A model generated the notes under the pieces. That model worked only from the letters and a program-made list of their open reading frames with translations. It had not been told where the DNA came from and made no database searches. 64,000 nucleotides of DNA from RUG11198 sp036342255 (GTDB taxonomy: Bacteria > Bacillota_I > Bacilli_A > RF39 > UBA660), in assembly GCA_036342255.1 (NCBI GenBank), contig JAZAUS010000003.1, forward strand, positions 1 through 64,000. The letters are read 5' to 3'. A program made the translations under genes and the position numbers. Numbering within the stretch: position 1 is the stretch's first letter; each line of letters opens with the position of its first letter. Below are positions 1-8,529 of the stretch, piece after piece.

Positions 1-57
1 TATTTGTATTCTTTCTTCATCGGTATATTTTCTGAATTGTTGTCCTTTTTTAGCCAT
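1..57 (-). CDS. IS3-family transposase OrfA, N-terminal fragment (cut by window edge)
   Basis: Only 19 codons are inside the window, reading MAKKGQQFRKYTDEERIQI on the minus strand from an ATG at 57. This basic start followed by a Y-T-x-E-E-R segment is typical of the helix-turn-helix OrfA protein of IS3-family elements, which binds the element ends. The ribosome binding site GAAAGGAG lies just upstream (complement of 71-78), inside a perfect hairpin. The rest of the element is left of the window, so intactness cannot be judged. Confidence 0.6.
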   Translation of the reverse strand, partial: MAKKGQQFRKYTDEERIQI

Positions 58-59
58 AA

Positions 60-92
60 AAAATACTATCTCCTTTCTTGAGATAGTATTTT
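60..92 (-). promoter_or_regulatory. Hairpin overlapping the transposase ribosome binding site
   Basis: A perfect 13-bp inverted repeat (60-72 with 80-92, 7-nt loop) spans the GAAAGGAG ribosome binding site of the transposase fragment. RNA entering from outside the element would fold and hide the site. Such hairpins are known in other insertion sequences as protection against read-through expression; the role here is inferred. Confidence 0.5.
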
Positions 93-199
93 ATCAAAAG
101 ACTCCTTTTTTATAAAGTGTCCAAAATAGGGTTCACTTCAAAAACATCTCTTTATTTTTAATTAATAAAATGTTTAAATTTCAATAAAATGAATTGCAG

Positions 200-400
200 T
201 TAATATTTACAGTCTTAGGTACTATTTTGGGTACAATTTTCAATATTTTCAAAAGATTTATAAGTGAAATAAGTGCAAAATTATTGATTTATAAGGGTTT
301 ATAGGTTATAATAATACCCATAAAGGACGTTTGATTGTAACTCTCTGTCTCCGTCATTTAAATATTAAAATCCTTATAATTAAGGATTTTTTATTTTACA
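200..400. other. Possible integration scar next to a degraded tmRNA/tRNA 3' end
   Basis: Two near-direct repeats (GGTACTATTTT and GGGTACAATTTT, 217-240) resemble arm-type sites found beside tyrosine integrases. Around 339-358 the sequence ACTCTCTGTCTCCGTCA resembles the 3' end of a tRNA-Ser or tmRNA, a usual att core. It is followed by a small hairpin and T-run (368-394). No T-loop or matching 5' acceptor strand is visible, so it is not an intact RNA gene. No coding region is seen between 140 and 490. Confidence 0.25.
368..394 (+). terminator. Terminator-like hairpin
   Basis: The sequence AAAATCCTTATAATTAAGGATTTTTT forms an 8-bp stem with a short loop and a T-run. It may be the former terminator of whatever ended at the tRNA-like scar just upstream. 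Confidence 0.5.
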
Positions 401-490
401 AATAAAATAATAATTATGTAAAAAATTCTATTATACTTGAATTTAAAAATAGTGATATGCTATTATATAAATAAAAGGAGTGAATAATTA

Positions 491-1045
491 ATGAAAAAAA
501 AGAATAACAGTGGGTTTTTAATAGGATTACTGATAGGAATAATTATAATGTTAATTATAGGAATATGCTTATTAGCAACAGGAACCATAAGTTTAAAAAA
601 TGAGTCAAAAAAGAAAACAGCAGACAATAAACAAGTAACAAATGAAGAGAAGATTGAAGAAGAAATAAGTGAAGAGACATCTACTAATTTAATTATTGAA
701 GGAACATATACTATTACATCTGAAGGAGAAACAGGATACTATACATCAACAGCAAACATAACAAATTATACAAATTCTACAATAGAATTTAGTATATCAA
801 CTGCAAAAGGAATAGATAAAGAACATGTAAATATTGGAGAAGTAAAAGGTACAGCTAAAAAAACAAATGAAAATGAATATATATTTGAAGAAACAGAAAA
901 TGGAAAAACTAGTAAGATAATATTTAAATTTAGCCATAAAGGAACATCACAATATCTAACCATAGAAGAAGAATATCCAGATTATATTAATCCATACGCA
1001 GGACACGGAGTATACTTTGCAGCTGAATATCAAAAAGAACTATAA
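491..1045 (+). CDS. Membrane-anchored hypothetical protein
   Basis: This 184-residue protein of unknown function has a short lysine-rich start and one hydrophobic helix (about residues 9-32). A charged Lys/Glu linker (35-65) follows, then a beta-rich domain expected outside the cell. It has no lipobox. The start follows AAAAGGAG with 10 nt spacing. It has its own terminator, so it is probably a single-gene unit. It is the first of three small membrane-anchored genes in a row (491, 1104, 1742). Confidence 0.75.
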   Translation: MKKKNNSGFLIGLLIGIIIMLIIGICLLATGTISLKNESKKKTADNKQVTNEEKIEEEISEETSTNLIIEGTYTITSEGETGYYTSTANITNYTNSTIEFSISTAKGIDKEHVNIGEVKGTAKKTNENEYIFEETENGKTSKIIFKFSHKGTSQYLTIEEEYPDYINPYAGHGVYFAAEYQKEL

Positions 1046-1058
1046 TAGTTCTTTTTTT
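1032..1058 (+). terminator. Rho-independent terminator
   Basis: A 9-bp perfect stem (1032-1040 with 1048-1056) ends in a T-run and overlaps the last codons of the gene at 491-1045. Confidence 0.85.
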
Positions 1059-1103
1059 AATAATAAAAATATGTTAAAATAAACATAAAGGTAGTGAATA
1101 AAT

Positions 1104-1727
1104 ATGAAATTAATAAAATGTCCAAAATGTAAAAGTAAAATAAATATCAATGAAAAAGAATGTCCTTTTTGTCATGAACCAATAAAGAAAAAAATAGAAA
1201 TAAAACATGTAATTATTATTATAGTTATAGCATCTCTTATAGGATACAATTCAATAATTGGTATGAAAGAAACAAAAATAAATAATAATATAAATCTAAA
1301 GAAAATGTATTGTACTAAAATAAATAACTCCAATAATTTTGTTTCATGTGTATTATTATATAATTATAAATCATATTTAAATAAAGGAACAGAATCATAC
1401 GATGGTAATGATACAACTATAACAATAAATAAACACAAATATAAAATATATTCAATTGATGATAATACAATAAAAACATTAAAGAAAAAGAAATATACAT
1501 ATGCAATGATATCATCAAAGAAAATAAACAACCTATCAAAAAAAAATAATATAAATCTAGTAGCAGAAATTGCTGTATCTAAAAAAGACATTGCTAATAT
1601 ATCAGATAAATCAAAAATAAAATTGAAATTTATAATTAATAAAAAAGAAATATCTAAAGAATTTAAAATAAAAAATATAGAATATAAAGAATATAATAAC
1701 TATAATACTCTATATAAAGATTTATAA
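1104..1727 (+). CDS. Zinc-ribbon membrane protein
   Basis: This 207-residue protein has an N-terminal zinc ribbon (CPKC at 6-9, CPFC at about 21-24). One transmembrane helix (about 34-52) and a basic extracytoplasmic domain follow. Cytoplasmic zinc ribbons joined to one membrane helix are common in low-G+C Bacillota, usually with unknown function. It lies 14 nt ahead of the next gene and is probably co-transcribed with it. Confidence 0.75.
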   Translation: MKLIKCPKCKSKININEKECPFCHEPIKKKIEIKHVIIIIVIASLIGYNSIIGMKETKINNNINLKKMYCTKINNSNNFVSCVLLYNYKSYLNKGTESYDGNDTTITINKHKYKIYSIDDNTIKTLKKKKYTYAMISSKKINNLSKKNNINLVAEIAVSKKDIANISDKSKIKLKFIINKKEISKEFKIKNIEYKEYNNYNTLYKDL

Positions 1728-1741
1728 AAAGGAGGTAGACT

Positions 1742-2377
1742 ATGGAAGAAGAAAACAATTATATTTTTTTAAAAGTATTTTTTGTTATAGCATCTTTAAT
1801 ATGCTTAATCTTATATCGTAACATTTTTATAGTATTAATATCTATAGCCATATCTTTAAAATTTTATAAAAGAATTAATATATATATAATTATATTGTAT
1901 GTCTTATCTATATTTATTTCATCATTATTTTTCGAATCAAAAGATCTAATAGTATCATATAATATATTATTTATAACAATAAAAGTACTAAGTATTATAG
2001 TATTAATAAAAGATATAATAATACCTATGTATAGAAATGAAAAATTAAAAAATATAATCTTAAATACCATTATAATACTATTATTCATAATGAGCTTATT
2101 TAATTATAAAGGAATATATAAAAATAAGTATCTTATAAGTAGCAATGAAAAAAATACATATTATGGAAAAGAAGGATATTATCTTAATTATGAAAGTGAT
2201 GAAGGAAATATAACTATAAAATCATCTGGATTTTATTTCAATATTCCATTTACAAAAAATATTATAGTTATTAATGGATGGATACATAATAATAAAATTG
2301 AATTAATATCTAAAAAAAGAATAAGAATAAATGGTGAAAGATATAATATAGAGAACTACGAATATACCATAAGCTAA
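1742..2377 (+). CDS. Multi-pass membrane protein of unknown function
   Basis: The protein has 211 residues. The first 130 are almost all hydrophobic and give about five helices. The last 75 form a polar beta-rich domain that starts near ISSNEKNTYYGKEGYYLNYE. The start follows AAAAAGGAGG. I recognise no family. Confidence 0.75.
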   Translation: MEEENNYIFLKVFFVIASLICLILYRNIFIVLISIAISLKFYKRINIYIIILYVLSIFISSLFFESKDLIVSYNILFITIKVLSIIVLIKDIIIPMYRNEKLKNIILNTIIILLFIMSLFNYKGIYKNKYLISSNEKNTYYGKEGYYLNYESDEGNITIKSSGFYFNIPFTKNIIVINGWIHNNKIELISKKRIRINGERYNIENYEYTIS

Positions 2378-2675
2378 TAAAATAATAAAAGAGGTTACAA
2401 GATTAGAACATAAAATAGAAAACTATTTAAAGGAAAAATATAACGAATCATTCAATATAATTGAATTAAAGAAAGAAGAATATGAAGAAAAATGTGCAGA
2501 CTGGGCATTATATGATGGAGCATGTTTTATGTACACAAAGGATAAAAATAATTATTACAAAATATATAGTGTTAAATCCAATAGTAACAATATTATATTT
2601 GAAGTAAAATATTTATGTGTAGATGGAAAAGGTTCTTTTTCCGATAATTATGAAGAAAAGAAAAAAGAGAATTAA
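2376..2675 (+). pseudogene. Open frame without a usual start codon, perhaps a truncated gene
   Basis: About 99 codons are open and protein-like in this frame (VTRLEHKIENYLKEKYNES near the start, WALYDGACFMYTKDKNNYY in the middle). They end at TAA 2673-2675. The frame opens at 2373 immediately after a stop, overlapping the previous gene's end. It has no ATG, GTG or TTG until an internal ATG near position 2530. It is either a 5'-truncated remnant or starts at ATA (2382 or 2385). The preserved charged pattern argues for recent coding function. No family is recognised. Confidence 0.45.
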
Positions 2676-2838
2676 TTTATATATATTATGATTTAATATA
2701 TAGTCATATTATTATTCATTCAAATTAATCAATCCTAAATAGACTATATCATTTGACATATAATGTCTACATAATAGTTCATTCCTTGATTTATAAGCAA
2801 AAAGTATGTATAATATAAAAAACAGGGAGGTATTAGAA

Positions 2839-3732
2839 ATGACAAATGAAGAAAGAATGATTATGTTTACATCCGAAAATCCTAATAACATGACCAAAAA
2901 ATTAAATTTAAAAGATAAAGATGTATTAACTATAACAAATAGTGGTGATCAAGCTTTAAATTTTATATTAGCAGGTGCCAAAAGTATTAAATTATTTGAT
3001 AACAATCCAAATTCTAAATATATTTTCTACCTAAAAAAGGCTTTAATAGAAAATTTAAGTTATCAAGAATTTTTAAATTTCTTTGTACCAGGATTATTCA
3101 ATAAAAATGAATATTTTTCTAAAGAAAAATATGATTTAATTAAAGATGATATATCCATAAAAGAAGTAAGAGAATACTGGGATGATATATTTAATAATCA
3201 TACTTCTAGATATATTAATAATATATTTGTAAATAGAATATATAATAGAAAAGAACTAACAAAAAGAAATAACTATTTAGCAAGCGAAAAAAACTATAAT
3301 AAATTAAAAGAGAGACTTAAAGAAATAAAAGAAATTGAATTTGAAGAAATAGATATATTACATCAAATAATATATGTAAAAGACAAAGTTGATTTTATAT
3401 ATTTATCTGATATACTTAATTATATACCTAGTAAAAGTAAAGATGAATATTTAAAAAAACTAAAAACAATAACATTAAATATCTCAAATAATTTAAAAGA
3501 AAATGGAATAATATCTGTTAGCTATATGCACTGCTATTTAGATGAATATCTAAATGCTTTAAATAATATACAAAATTTAGTTACTAATAGAGAAGATTTT
3601 TTAACTAATGAATGTGAAACCATAGGATTTAGAGGAGGATATAATCCAAACAGTAATGTAGCGAAAGATAGAGACGCTGTAATTTTATATAAAAATAAAA
3701 AAAAGATAAGAGAGAAAAAAAACGAAGAATAA
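2839..3732 (+). CDS. DUF3419 family protein (BtaA-like SAM enzyme)
   Basis: The protein has 297 residues. The segment DVLTITNSGDQALNFILAGA with the following FDNNP is the Rossmann SAM-binding signature of DUF3419. This family includes BtaA, which moves the aminocarboxypropyl group of S-adenosylmethionine to diacylglycerol for betaine lipids. A second family block lies around IYLSDILNYIPS. I chose ATG 2839 because GGGAGG stands 8 nt upstream; an upstream in-frame ATG at 2806 lacks a site. The substrate in this organism is unknown. Confidence 0.75.
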   Translation: MTNEERMIMFTSENPNNMTKKLNLKDKDVLTITNSGDQALNFILAGAKSIKLFDNNPNSKYIFYLKKALIENLSYQEFLNFFVPGLFNKNEYFSKEKYDLIKDDISIKEVREYWDDIFNNHTSRYINNIFVNRIYNRKELTKRNNYLASEKNYNKLKERLKEIKEIEFEEIDILHQIIYVKDKVDFIYLSDILNYIPSKSKDEYLKKLKTITLNISNNLKENGIISVSYMHCYLDEYLNALNNIQNLVTNREDFLTNECETIGFRGGYNPNSNVAKDRDAVILYKNKKKIREKKNEE

Positions 3733-3776
3733 TTGCTTTTTTTTCTTTTTTATTTTATATTTATATTGGTGATAAC

Positions 3777-4694
3777 ATGATAAAAATAGAAGAATTTAAT
3801 ATAAATAATGATACCAAAGATATATTAAAACAATATAGAGTATATTTACTAACAGAAAAACACTTATTAGATAATTCCATCACCTCATATATACTAGATA
3901 TATATAAATATTTATCTTATCTAGAAAAGAAAAATATTAAAGATCCCATTAAAATAAAAAAAGAAGATATTATTGATTATTTAGAATATCTTGATAAAGA
4001 AAAATATAGTATTTATAGTGTAGTTAGAAAAATATCATCTCTTAGAATATTTCACCATTACTTAGAAAAAACATATCACATTAAAGATATAATGAATGAT
4101 ATAGATAATCCAAGATTTTATAAAAAAATACCAAATGTATTAAGTATTGAGGAAGTAGATAAACTATTATCTTTTCCCCTTAATAACGCCTTCGACTATC
4201 GAAATAAGGCCATGATTGAACTAATGTATGCAACAGGACTAAGAGTTAGCGAATTAGTAAATTTAGAGATTACTAACGTTGATTTAGATAATAATATAGT
4301 TAGATGCTTTGGAAAAGGAAATAAAGAAAGAATTATACCTATAGGAGAAGTAGCCCTAAAATATTTAAAACTATACTTAAATAATTACCGTGATAGTCTA
4401 AAAAAAACATATTTATGTAATAAAATATTTCTAAATAATCATGGCAAAGCCATAACAAGACAAGGATTCTTAAAAATATTAAAAACAGTAGCAAAGAATG
4501 TAGGCATAGATAAAAACATAACACCTCATACTTTAAGACATTCTTTTGCTACCCATCTATTAAATAATGGTGCCGATCTAAGAAGTATTCAAATAATGTT
4601 AGGTCATTCAAATCTATCTACAACCCAAATATATACAACAATTAATAATGATACCTTACATGAAAATTATGACTTATATCATCCTCGCAAATAA
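3777..4694 (+). CDS. xerD: Tyrosine recombinase, XerD type
   Basis: The protein has 305 residues, close to XerC/XerD length. It has an N-terminal SAM-like core-binding domain (about 12-100) and a catalytic domain with R156 (ATGLRVSEL), K180, H251/R254 (HTLRHSFATH), H277 (LGHSNLSTTQ) and nucleophile Y286. The end YHPRK resembles the conserved Xer C-terminus. The family resolves chromosome dimers at dif with a partner recombinase and FtsK; ftsK lies at 44277. Whether this is XerC or XerD cannot be settled here. A role in moving the nearby cassette array is possible but not shown. Confidence 0.85.
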   Translation: MIKIEEFNINNDTKDILKQYRVYLLTEKHLLDNSITSYILDIYKYLSYLEKKNIKDPIKIKKEDIIDYLEYLDKEKYSIYSVVRKISSLRIFHHYLEKTYHIKDIMNDIDNPRFYKKIPNVLSIEEVDKLLSFPLNNAFDYRNKAMIELMYATGLRVSELVNLEITNVDLDNNIVRCFGKGNKERIIPIGEVALKYLKLYLNNYRDSLKKTYLCNKIFLNNHGKAITRQGFLKILKTVAKNVGIDKNITPHTLRHSFATHLLNNGADLRSIQIMLGHSNLSTTQIYTTINNDTLHENYDLYHPRK

Positions 4695-4720
4695 ATCTAC
4701 TAATTTAGTAGATTTATTTT
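4692..4720 (+). terminator. Terminator after xerD
   Basis: A perfect 11-bp stem (4692-4702 with 4706-4716), a 3-nt loop and a T-rich tail start at the xerD stop codon. Confidence 0.85.
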
Positions 4721-4785
4721 ATTAATAGAAGTAAAAAAACTCATCCATCTCTAATAATATAATTAGAGGGCACAGGAGGTATAAA

Positions 4786-5523
4786 ATGAATTTTATAAGA
4801 AGAAACATAAAAATATTTATAATAATAATTATTATTTTTATTCTAAGTATTACTCTTATATTAAAACATAATCTAAATAATAATAAAAATAATATATCAA
4901 ATACAATCGAAAAAGAAATAAAATTAACCAAAAAAGAAGATAATAAGGAAGAAAAAAATAAAAAAGATAAAATATTTGTTGATATAAAAGGAGCTATTAA
5001 AAAACCAGGAGTATATGAAATGGATAGTGATAAAAAAGTAATAGATGTTGTATATCAAGCAGGAGGATTATCAGATGAAGCAGACACAACCTATGTCAAT
5101 TTAGCTAAAAGATTAATTGATGAAATGGTTATTATTATTTATACTAAAGATCAAATAAAAAAAGCGAAAGAAACTGAATTAATATCAACACCATCAAGTG
5201 GGACTTGTGTATGTCCAAAAATATCTAATGATGCATGCATTAGTAGTAATAAAAAAACCACTACCACTAGTAATAAAAGTAGTTCAAGTAAAACTGATAC
5301 ATCAAATAATAATGAATCATCTGAAACAAACAAAATAGTAAACATTAACACAGCCAGTTTAGAAGAATTACAAACTATATCTGGAATAGGTGAGAGTAAA
5401 GCCAAAGCCATAATTGAATATAGAGAAACAAACGGAAGTTTTAACAGTATTGAAGATATTATGAACGTAACAGGAATAGGAGAATCACTATACGAGAAGA
5501 TTAAAGAGCATATTACAGTCTAG
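4786..5523 (+). CDS. comEA: Competence protein ComEA (DNA receptor)
   Basis: The protein has 245 residues. It has one N-terminal membrane helix (about 9-28), a charged linker, and an SLBB domain (about 62-125, DIKGAIKKPGVYEM). A Ser/Thr/Asn-rich linker follows, then a C-terminal double helix-hairpin-helix (about 185-245, NINTASLEELQTISGIGESK). This is the standard ComEA architecture for binding incoming double-stranded DNA at the membrane. The start follows AGGAGG. Its end overlaps the open frame that continues into comEC. Confidence 0.9.
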   Translation: MNFIRRNIKIFIIIIIIFILSITLILKHNLNNNKNNISNTIEKEIKLTKKEDNKEEKNKKDKIFVDIKGAIKKPGVYEMDSDKKVIDVVYQAGGLSDEADTTYVNLAKRLIDEMVIIIYTKDQIKKAKETELISTPSSGTCVCPKISNDACISSNKKTTTTSNKSSSSKTDTSNNNESSETNKIVNINTASLEELQTISGIGESKAKAIIEYRETNGSFNSIEDIMNVTGIGESLYEKIKEHITV

Positions 5524-5677
5524 ATATCTAATCAAAATAATAACAGTATTATTTGTTATATATGCTTTAATTATAACTAACTATATTAATAGGGCAAGCT
5601 GCTATAATGATAATACCAAAGAAGTAACAAGTATCATTTCAAAATATAATATAGATGGAAATAAATTAACTATATAT
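5480..5677 (+). other. Upstream extension of the comEC reading frame lacking ATG/GTG/TTG
   Basis: The comEC frame is open from 5480. From about 5501 it reads LKSILQSRYLIKIITVLFVI, then a helix end and the start of the OB-like domain. This matches the missing N-terminus of ComEC. The only start-like codons are ATA 5510 and several ATT/ATA further on. The region overlaps the last codons and stop of comEA in another frame. Confidence 0.55.
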
Positions 5678-7585
5678 TTGAAAGCAAAAGAAGTATTAAT
5701 AATAAACTATTATATAAAAACCAAAAAAGATCTAAATTACTACAAAAATAATATAGAGTTAGGAGACAAAATAGAAGTAAAAGGTACATTTAATAAGCCC
5801 TCAAAAAACACAGTACCAAATACTTTTAATTACCATAAATACCTATATAACAACAATATTCATTACATAATAAAAGCCAATAAAATAAAAAAAGTATCTA
5901 ACAATACCAGTATTTTTTATTACATAAAAACTAAAATAACTAAAAGAATTAATAAAATAGATAAAACAGGATATCTAAAAATTTTTATTATAGGAGAAAA
6001 AGGTGATATAGATCCTAATACTTTAGATAATTATAGAACAAATGGTATATCACACTTATTCAGTATATCAGGTATGCATATATCCCTATTAGCAGGTATA
6101 ATTCTATATATCTTAAGAAAAGTATCTTATAACATAAAACTAAACTATCTAATAGTAATTATATTTCTAGTCTTTTATTTATACTTAACTGATTTTAGCC
6201 CATCTATCTTAAGAACTACCATAATGTATATAATAATAGCTCTAAATAAAAGCTATAATTTAAAAATAAAAAATATCGATATAATTCTCTTAGTATTGAT
6301 TATAGCAATAATTATTAATCCATTCTATTTATATAACATAGGTTTCCAGTATTCTTATCTTATAAGTTTTACTTTAATTCTACAAAGAAGAAAAATATCA
6401 AGCATAAATAATAAAATGATCAAAAGTCTCTATATTTCATACTTATGCTTTATAATATCCTTTCCCACATCTATCTATAACTTCTATCAAGTAAACTTCT
6501 TAAGTATCTTTATAAATATTATATTAATCCCTATAGTTAGTATTATTATTTATCCCTTATCCCTTATTACATTTATTATTCCAAAAATGAGTATCCTATT
6601 TATAGCATCCATATCTATCTTAGAATATTTAAATAATATAGTATCAAATATCACTATATTACAAATAGTATTTCCTAAACCAAGTTTAATGTTAATATTT
6701 ATTTATTATTTTTTAATCTATCTATCTATCAACAATAAAAAATATCTAATAATATTAGTATCAATCATTACCATAACAAAAATAAGTATATCTTTAAATG
6801 AAAATATATTATTAACATCAATAGATGTAGGACAGGGAGATTCTACCTTTGTAAAAATACCAAACAATAATATTCTAATCGATACAGGAGGTATTACTAG
6901 CTATAAAAAAGAAAAATGGATGAATCAAAAAGAAGAATATAGTATCGTAAAAAATAAAACAATTCCATATCTAAAATCATTAGGTATAAGTAAAATATCA
7001 TATCTAATAATTACACACGGGGACTACGACCATATGGGAGAAGCTATTAATTTAGTTAATAATTTTAAAGTAGAGAAAGTAATATTTAACTGTGGTCCCT
7101 ACAATGATTTAGAAAAAGAATTGATTAAGGTCTTGAATAAGGAAAAAATAAAGTATTATTCATGTATTAAAGAATTAAATATAGATAAGAATGAATTAAA
7201 TTTTCTACAAACAAAAGAATATGATAATGAAAATGATAATTCAAATGTTATTTATACTGAACTTAATGGTTATAAATTTATGTTTATGGGTGATGCATCA
7301 CTTACTACAGAAAAAGAAATATTAAATAAGTATAATTTACCAGATATAGATGTATTAAAAGTAGGACATCATGGATCAAAGACAAGTAGTAGTAAAGAAT
7401 TTATAAATGAGATAAATCCAAAGTATTCAATTATTAGTGTAGGCAAAAATAATAGATATGGTCATCCAAATAAAGAAGTATTAAATAATTTAGATAATTC
7501 AAAAATATATAGAACAGATCAGGATGGAAGTATAATGTTTAAGATTAAAAAGAGAAAATTAAAAATAGAAACATGTGTACCATAG
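5678..7585 (+). CDS. comEC: Competence protein ComEC/Rec2 (DNA channel); true start probably upstream
   Basis: This is the membrane channel that passes single-stranded DNA during transformation. An OB-like soluble part (about residues 1-90) is followed by the multi-helix Competence domain (about 100-370, with DPNTLDNYRTNGISHLFSIS). The C-terminal metallo-beta-lactamase-like domain (about 385-635) carries VGQGDST, HGDYDH at 447-452 and VGHHGSKTSSS. The first usual start is TTG 5678, without a ribosome binding site. The frame stays open and protein-like back to 5480 and adds a likely first membrane helix (IKIITVLFVIYALIIT). The real protein therefore probably begins near 5510, overlapping comEA. 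Its 3' end is the source-like sequence of the fragments scattered over 9174-16515. Confidence 0.88.
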   Translation: MKAKEVLIINYYIKTKKDLNYYKNNIELGDKIEVKGTFNKPSKNTVPNTFNYHKYLYNNNIHYIIKANKIKKVSNNTSIFYYIKTKITKRINKIDKTGYLKIFIIGEKGDIDPNTLDNYRTNGISHLFSISGMHISLLAGIILYILRKVSYNIKLNYLIVIIFLVFYLYLTDFSPSILRTTIMYIIIALNKSYNLKIKNIDIILLVLIIAIIINPFYLYNIGFQYSYLISFTLILQRRKISSINNKMIKSLYISYLCFIISFPTSIYNFYQVNFLSIFINIILIPIVSIIIYPLSLITFIIPKMSILFIASISILEYLNNIVSNITILQIVFPKPSLMLIFIYYFLIYLSINNKKYLIILVSIITITKISISLNENILLTSIDVGQGDSTFVKIPNNNILIDTGGITSYKKEKWMNQKEEYSIVKNKTIPYLKSLGISKISYLIITHGDYDHMGEAINLVNNFKVEKVIFNCGPYNDLEKELIKVLNKEKIKYYSCIKELNIDKNELNFLQTKEYDNENDNSNVIYTELNGYKFMFMGDASLTTEKEILNKYNLPDIDVLKVGHHGSKTSSSKEFINEINPKYSIISVGKNNRYGHPNKEVLNNLDNSKIYRTDQDGSIMFKIKKRKLKIETCVP

Positions 7586-7597
7586 AAAGGAGTAAAT

Positions 7598-8488
7598 ATG
7601 AATTATTATTATGAAATAAAAAATGAATTAATAAACAATGAAATTAATAGAAAAGTTAAGAATTATTCAATTAACAAAAGTGATTTAAATTCTTACTATA
7701 ATGTTGGGAAAATATTAAATGAAGCAGGTAAGCATTATGGTGAAGGAATAATAAAAGAGTATTCACAAAAATTAAAATATGATTTAAATAAAAATTATAG
7801 TGTTAGATTATTATATAGGATGTTGAAATACTATAATTTTGTATCAGAAGAAAAATTGCCGACACTGTCGGCAAAATTATCATGGAGTCACTATGACGAA
7901 ATTTTAAGATTCGATGATATTAATAAAATTGCATTTTATATTAAAATTAGTGAGCAGCAAAATTTGTCAGTCAGGCAGCTAAGAGAAAGAATAAAGTCTA
8001 ATGTATATGAAAGATTACCAGAATCTACTAAGAATAAATTGATAAAGCAAGATGAATCTAATGTAGTTGACTTTGTAAAAAATCCAATTGCGATTAGAAA
8101 TAGTAATAAATATGATATATTTTCGGAAAAGGAATTACAAAAAATAATCTTAGAAGATATTGAAAATTTCTTAGAAGAATTAGGCCTAGGATTTACTTTT
8201 ATTAAAAGTGAATATCCTATTAAAATAGGTGATAGATATAATTATATTGATTTATTACTTTACAATATTAAATATAAATGTTATGTAGTAGTTGAATTAA
8301 AAGTGACAGAATTAAAGAAAGAACACACAGGTCAAATAATGACATATATGAATTATATAGATAAAAGTATTAAAACAATTGAGGAAAATGATACCGTTGG
8401 AATCATTATTTGTAAACAAGATAATGAATATGTTATTAAATATTGCTCTGATGATAGAATAATTGCTAGAAAATATGAATTGGTGTGA
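7598..8488 (+). CDS. DUF1016/YhcG-family PDDEXK nuclease
   Basis: The protein has 296 residues. The N-terminal helical half matches the DUF1016 N domain (YYNVGKILNEAGKHYGEGII, SWSHYDEILRF, QQNLSVRQLRERI). The C-terminal half is a PDDEXK-type fold with D219 (YNYIDLLLY) and ELKV (about 234-237) as likely metal ligands. Members often sit in defence islands and near restriction-modification genes; the biochemical role is poorly known. It starts 13 nt after the comEC stop with its own GAAAGGAG. A broken copy of its first codons follows the comEC duplicate at 13411, so the comEC-DUF1016 join is old. Confidence 0.85.
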   Translation: MNYYYEIKNELINNEINRKVKNYSINKSDLNSYYNVGKILNEAGKHYGEGIIKEYSQKLKYDLNKNYSVRLLYRMLKYYNFVSEEKLPTLSAKLSWSHYDEILRFDDINKIAFYIKISEQQNLSVRQLRERIKSNVYERLPESTKNKLIKQDESNVVDFVKNPIAIRNSNKYDIFSEKELQKIILEDIENFLEELGLGFTFIKSEYPIKIGDRYNYIDLLLYNIKYKCYVVVELKVTELKKEHTGQIMTYMNYIDKSIKTIEENDTVGIIICKQDNEYVIKYCSDDRIIARKYELV

Positions 8489-8499
8489 TTATACATAAA

Positions 8500-8529
8500 A
8501 AAAGAAGTAACATGTTATTTACTTCTTTT
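8500..8529. terminator. Bidirectional terminator between convergent genes
   Basis: An 11-bp stem (AAAAGAAGTAA at 8500-8510 with its complement at 8519-8529) has A-runs on one side and T-runs on the other. It serves the DUF1016 gene and the minus-strand gene that ends inside it. Confidence 0.8.

Larger units (their letters stand above)
1..140 (-). mobile_element. Left end of an IS3-family insertion sequence
   Basis: The segment holds the start of an OrfA-like gene, a hairpin over its ribosome binding site, and an outer end reading TGAAGTGAACCCTATTTTGG on the minus strand from 140. IS3-family tips start with TG and carry a similar ACCC...GGAC block. The opposite end and the target duplication are outside the window, so the tip at 140 is an estimate. 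Confidence 0.5.

Noticed and set aside
320..400. Intact tmRNA or tRNA gene
   Set aside because: Only a 3'-end-like stretch is seen; no matching acceptor strand, T-arm or tag reading frame is present.
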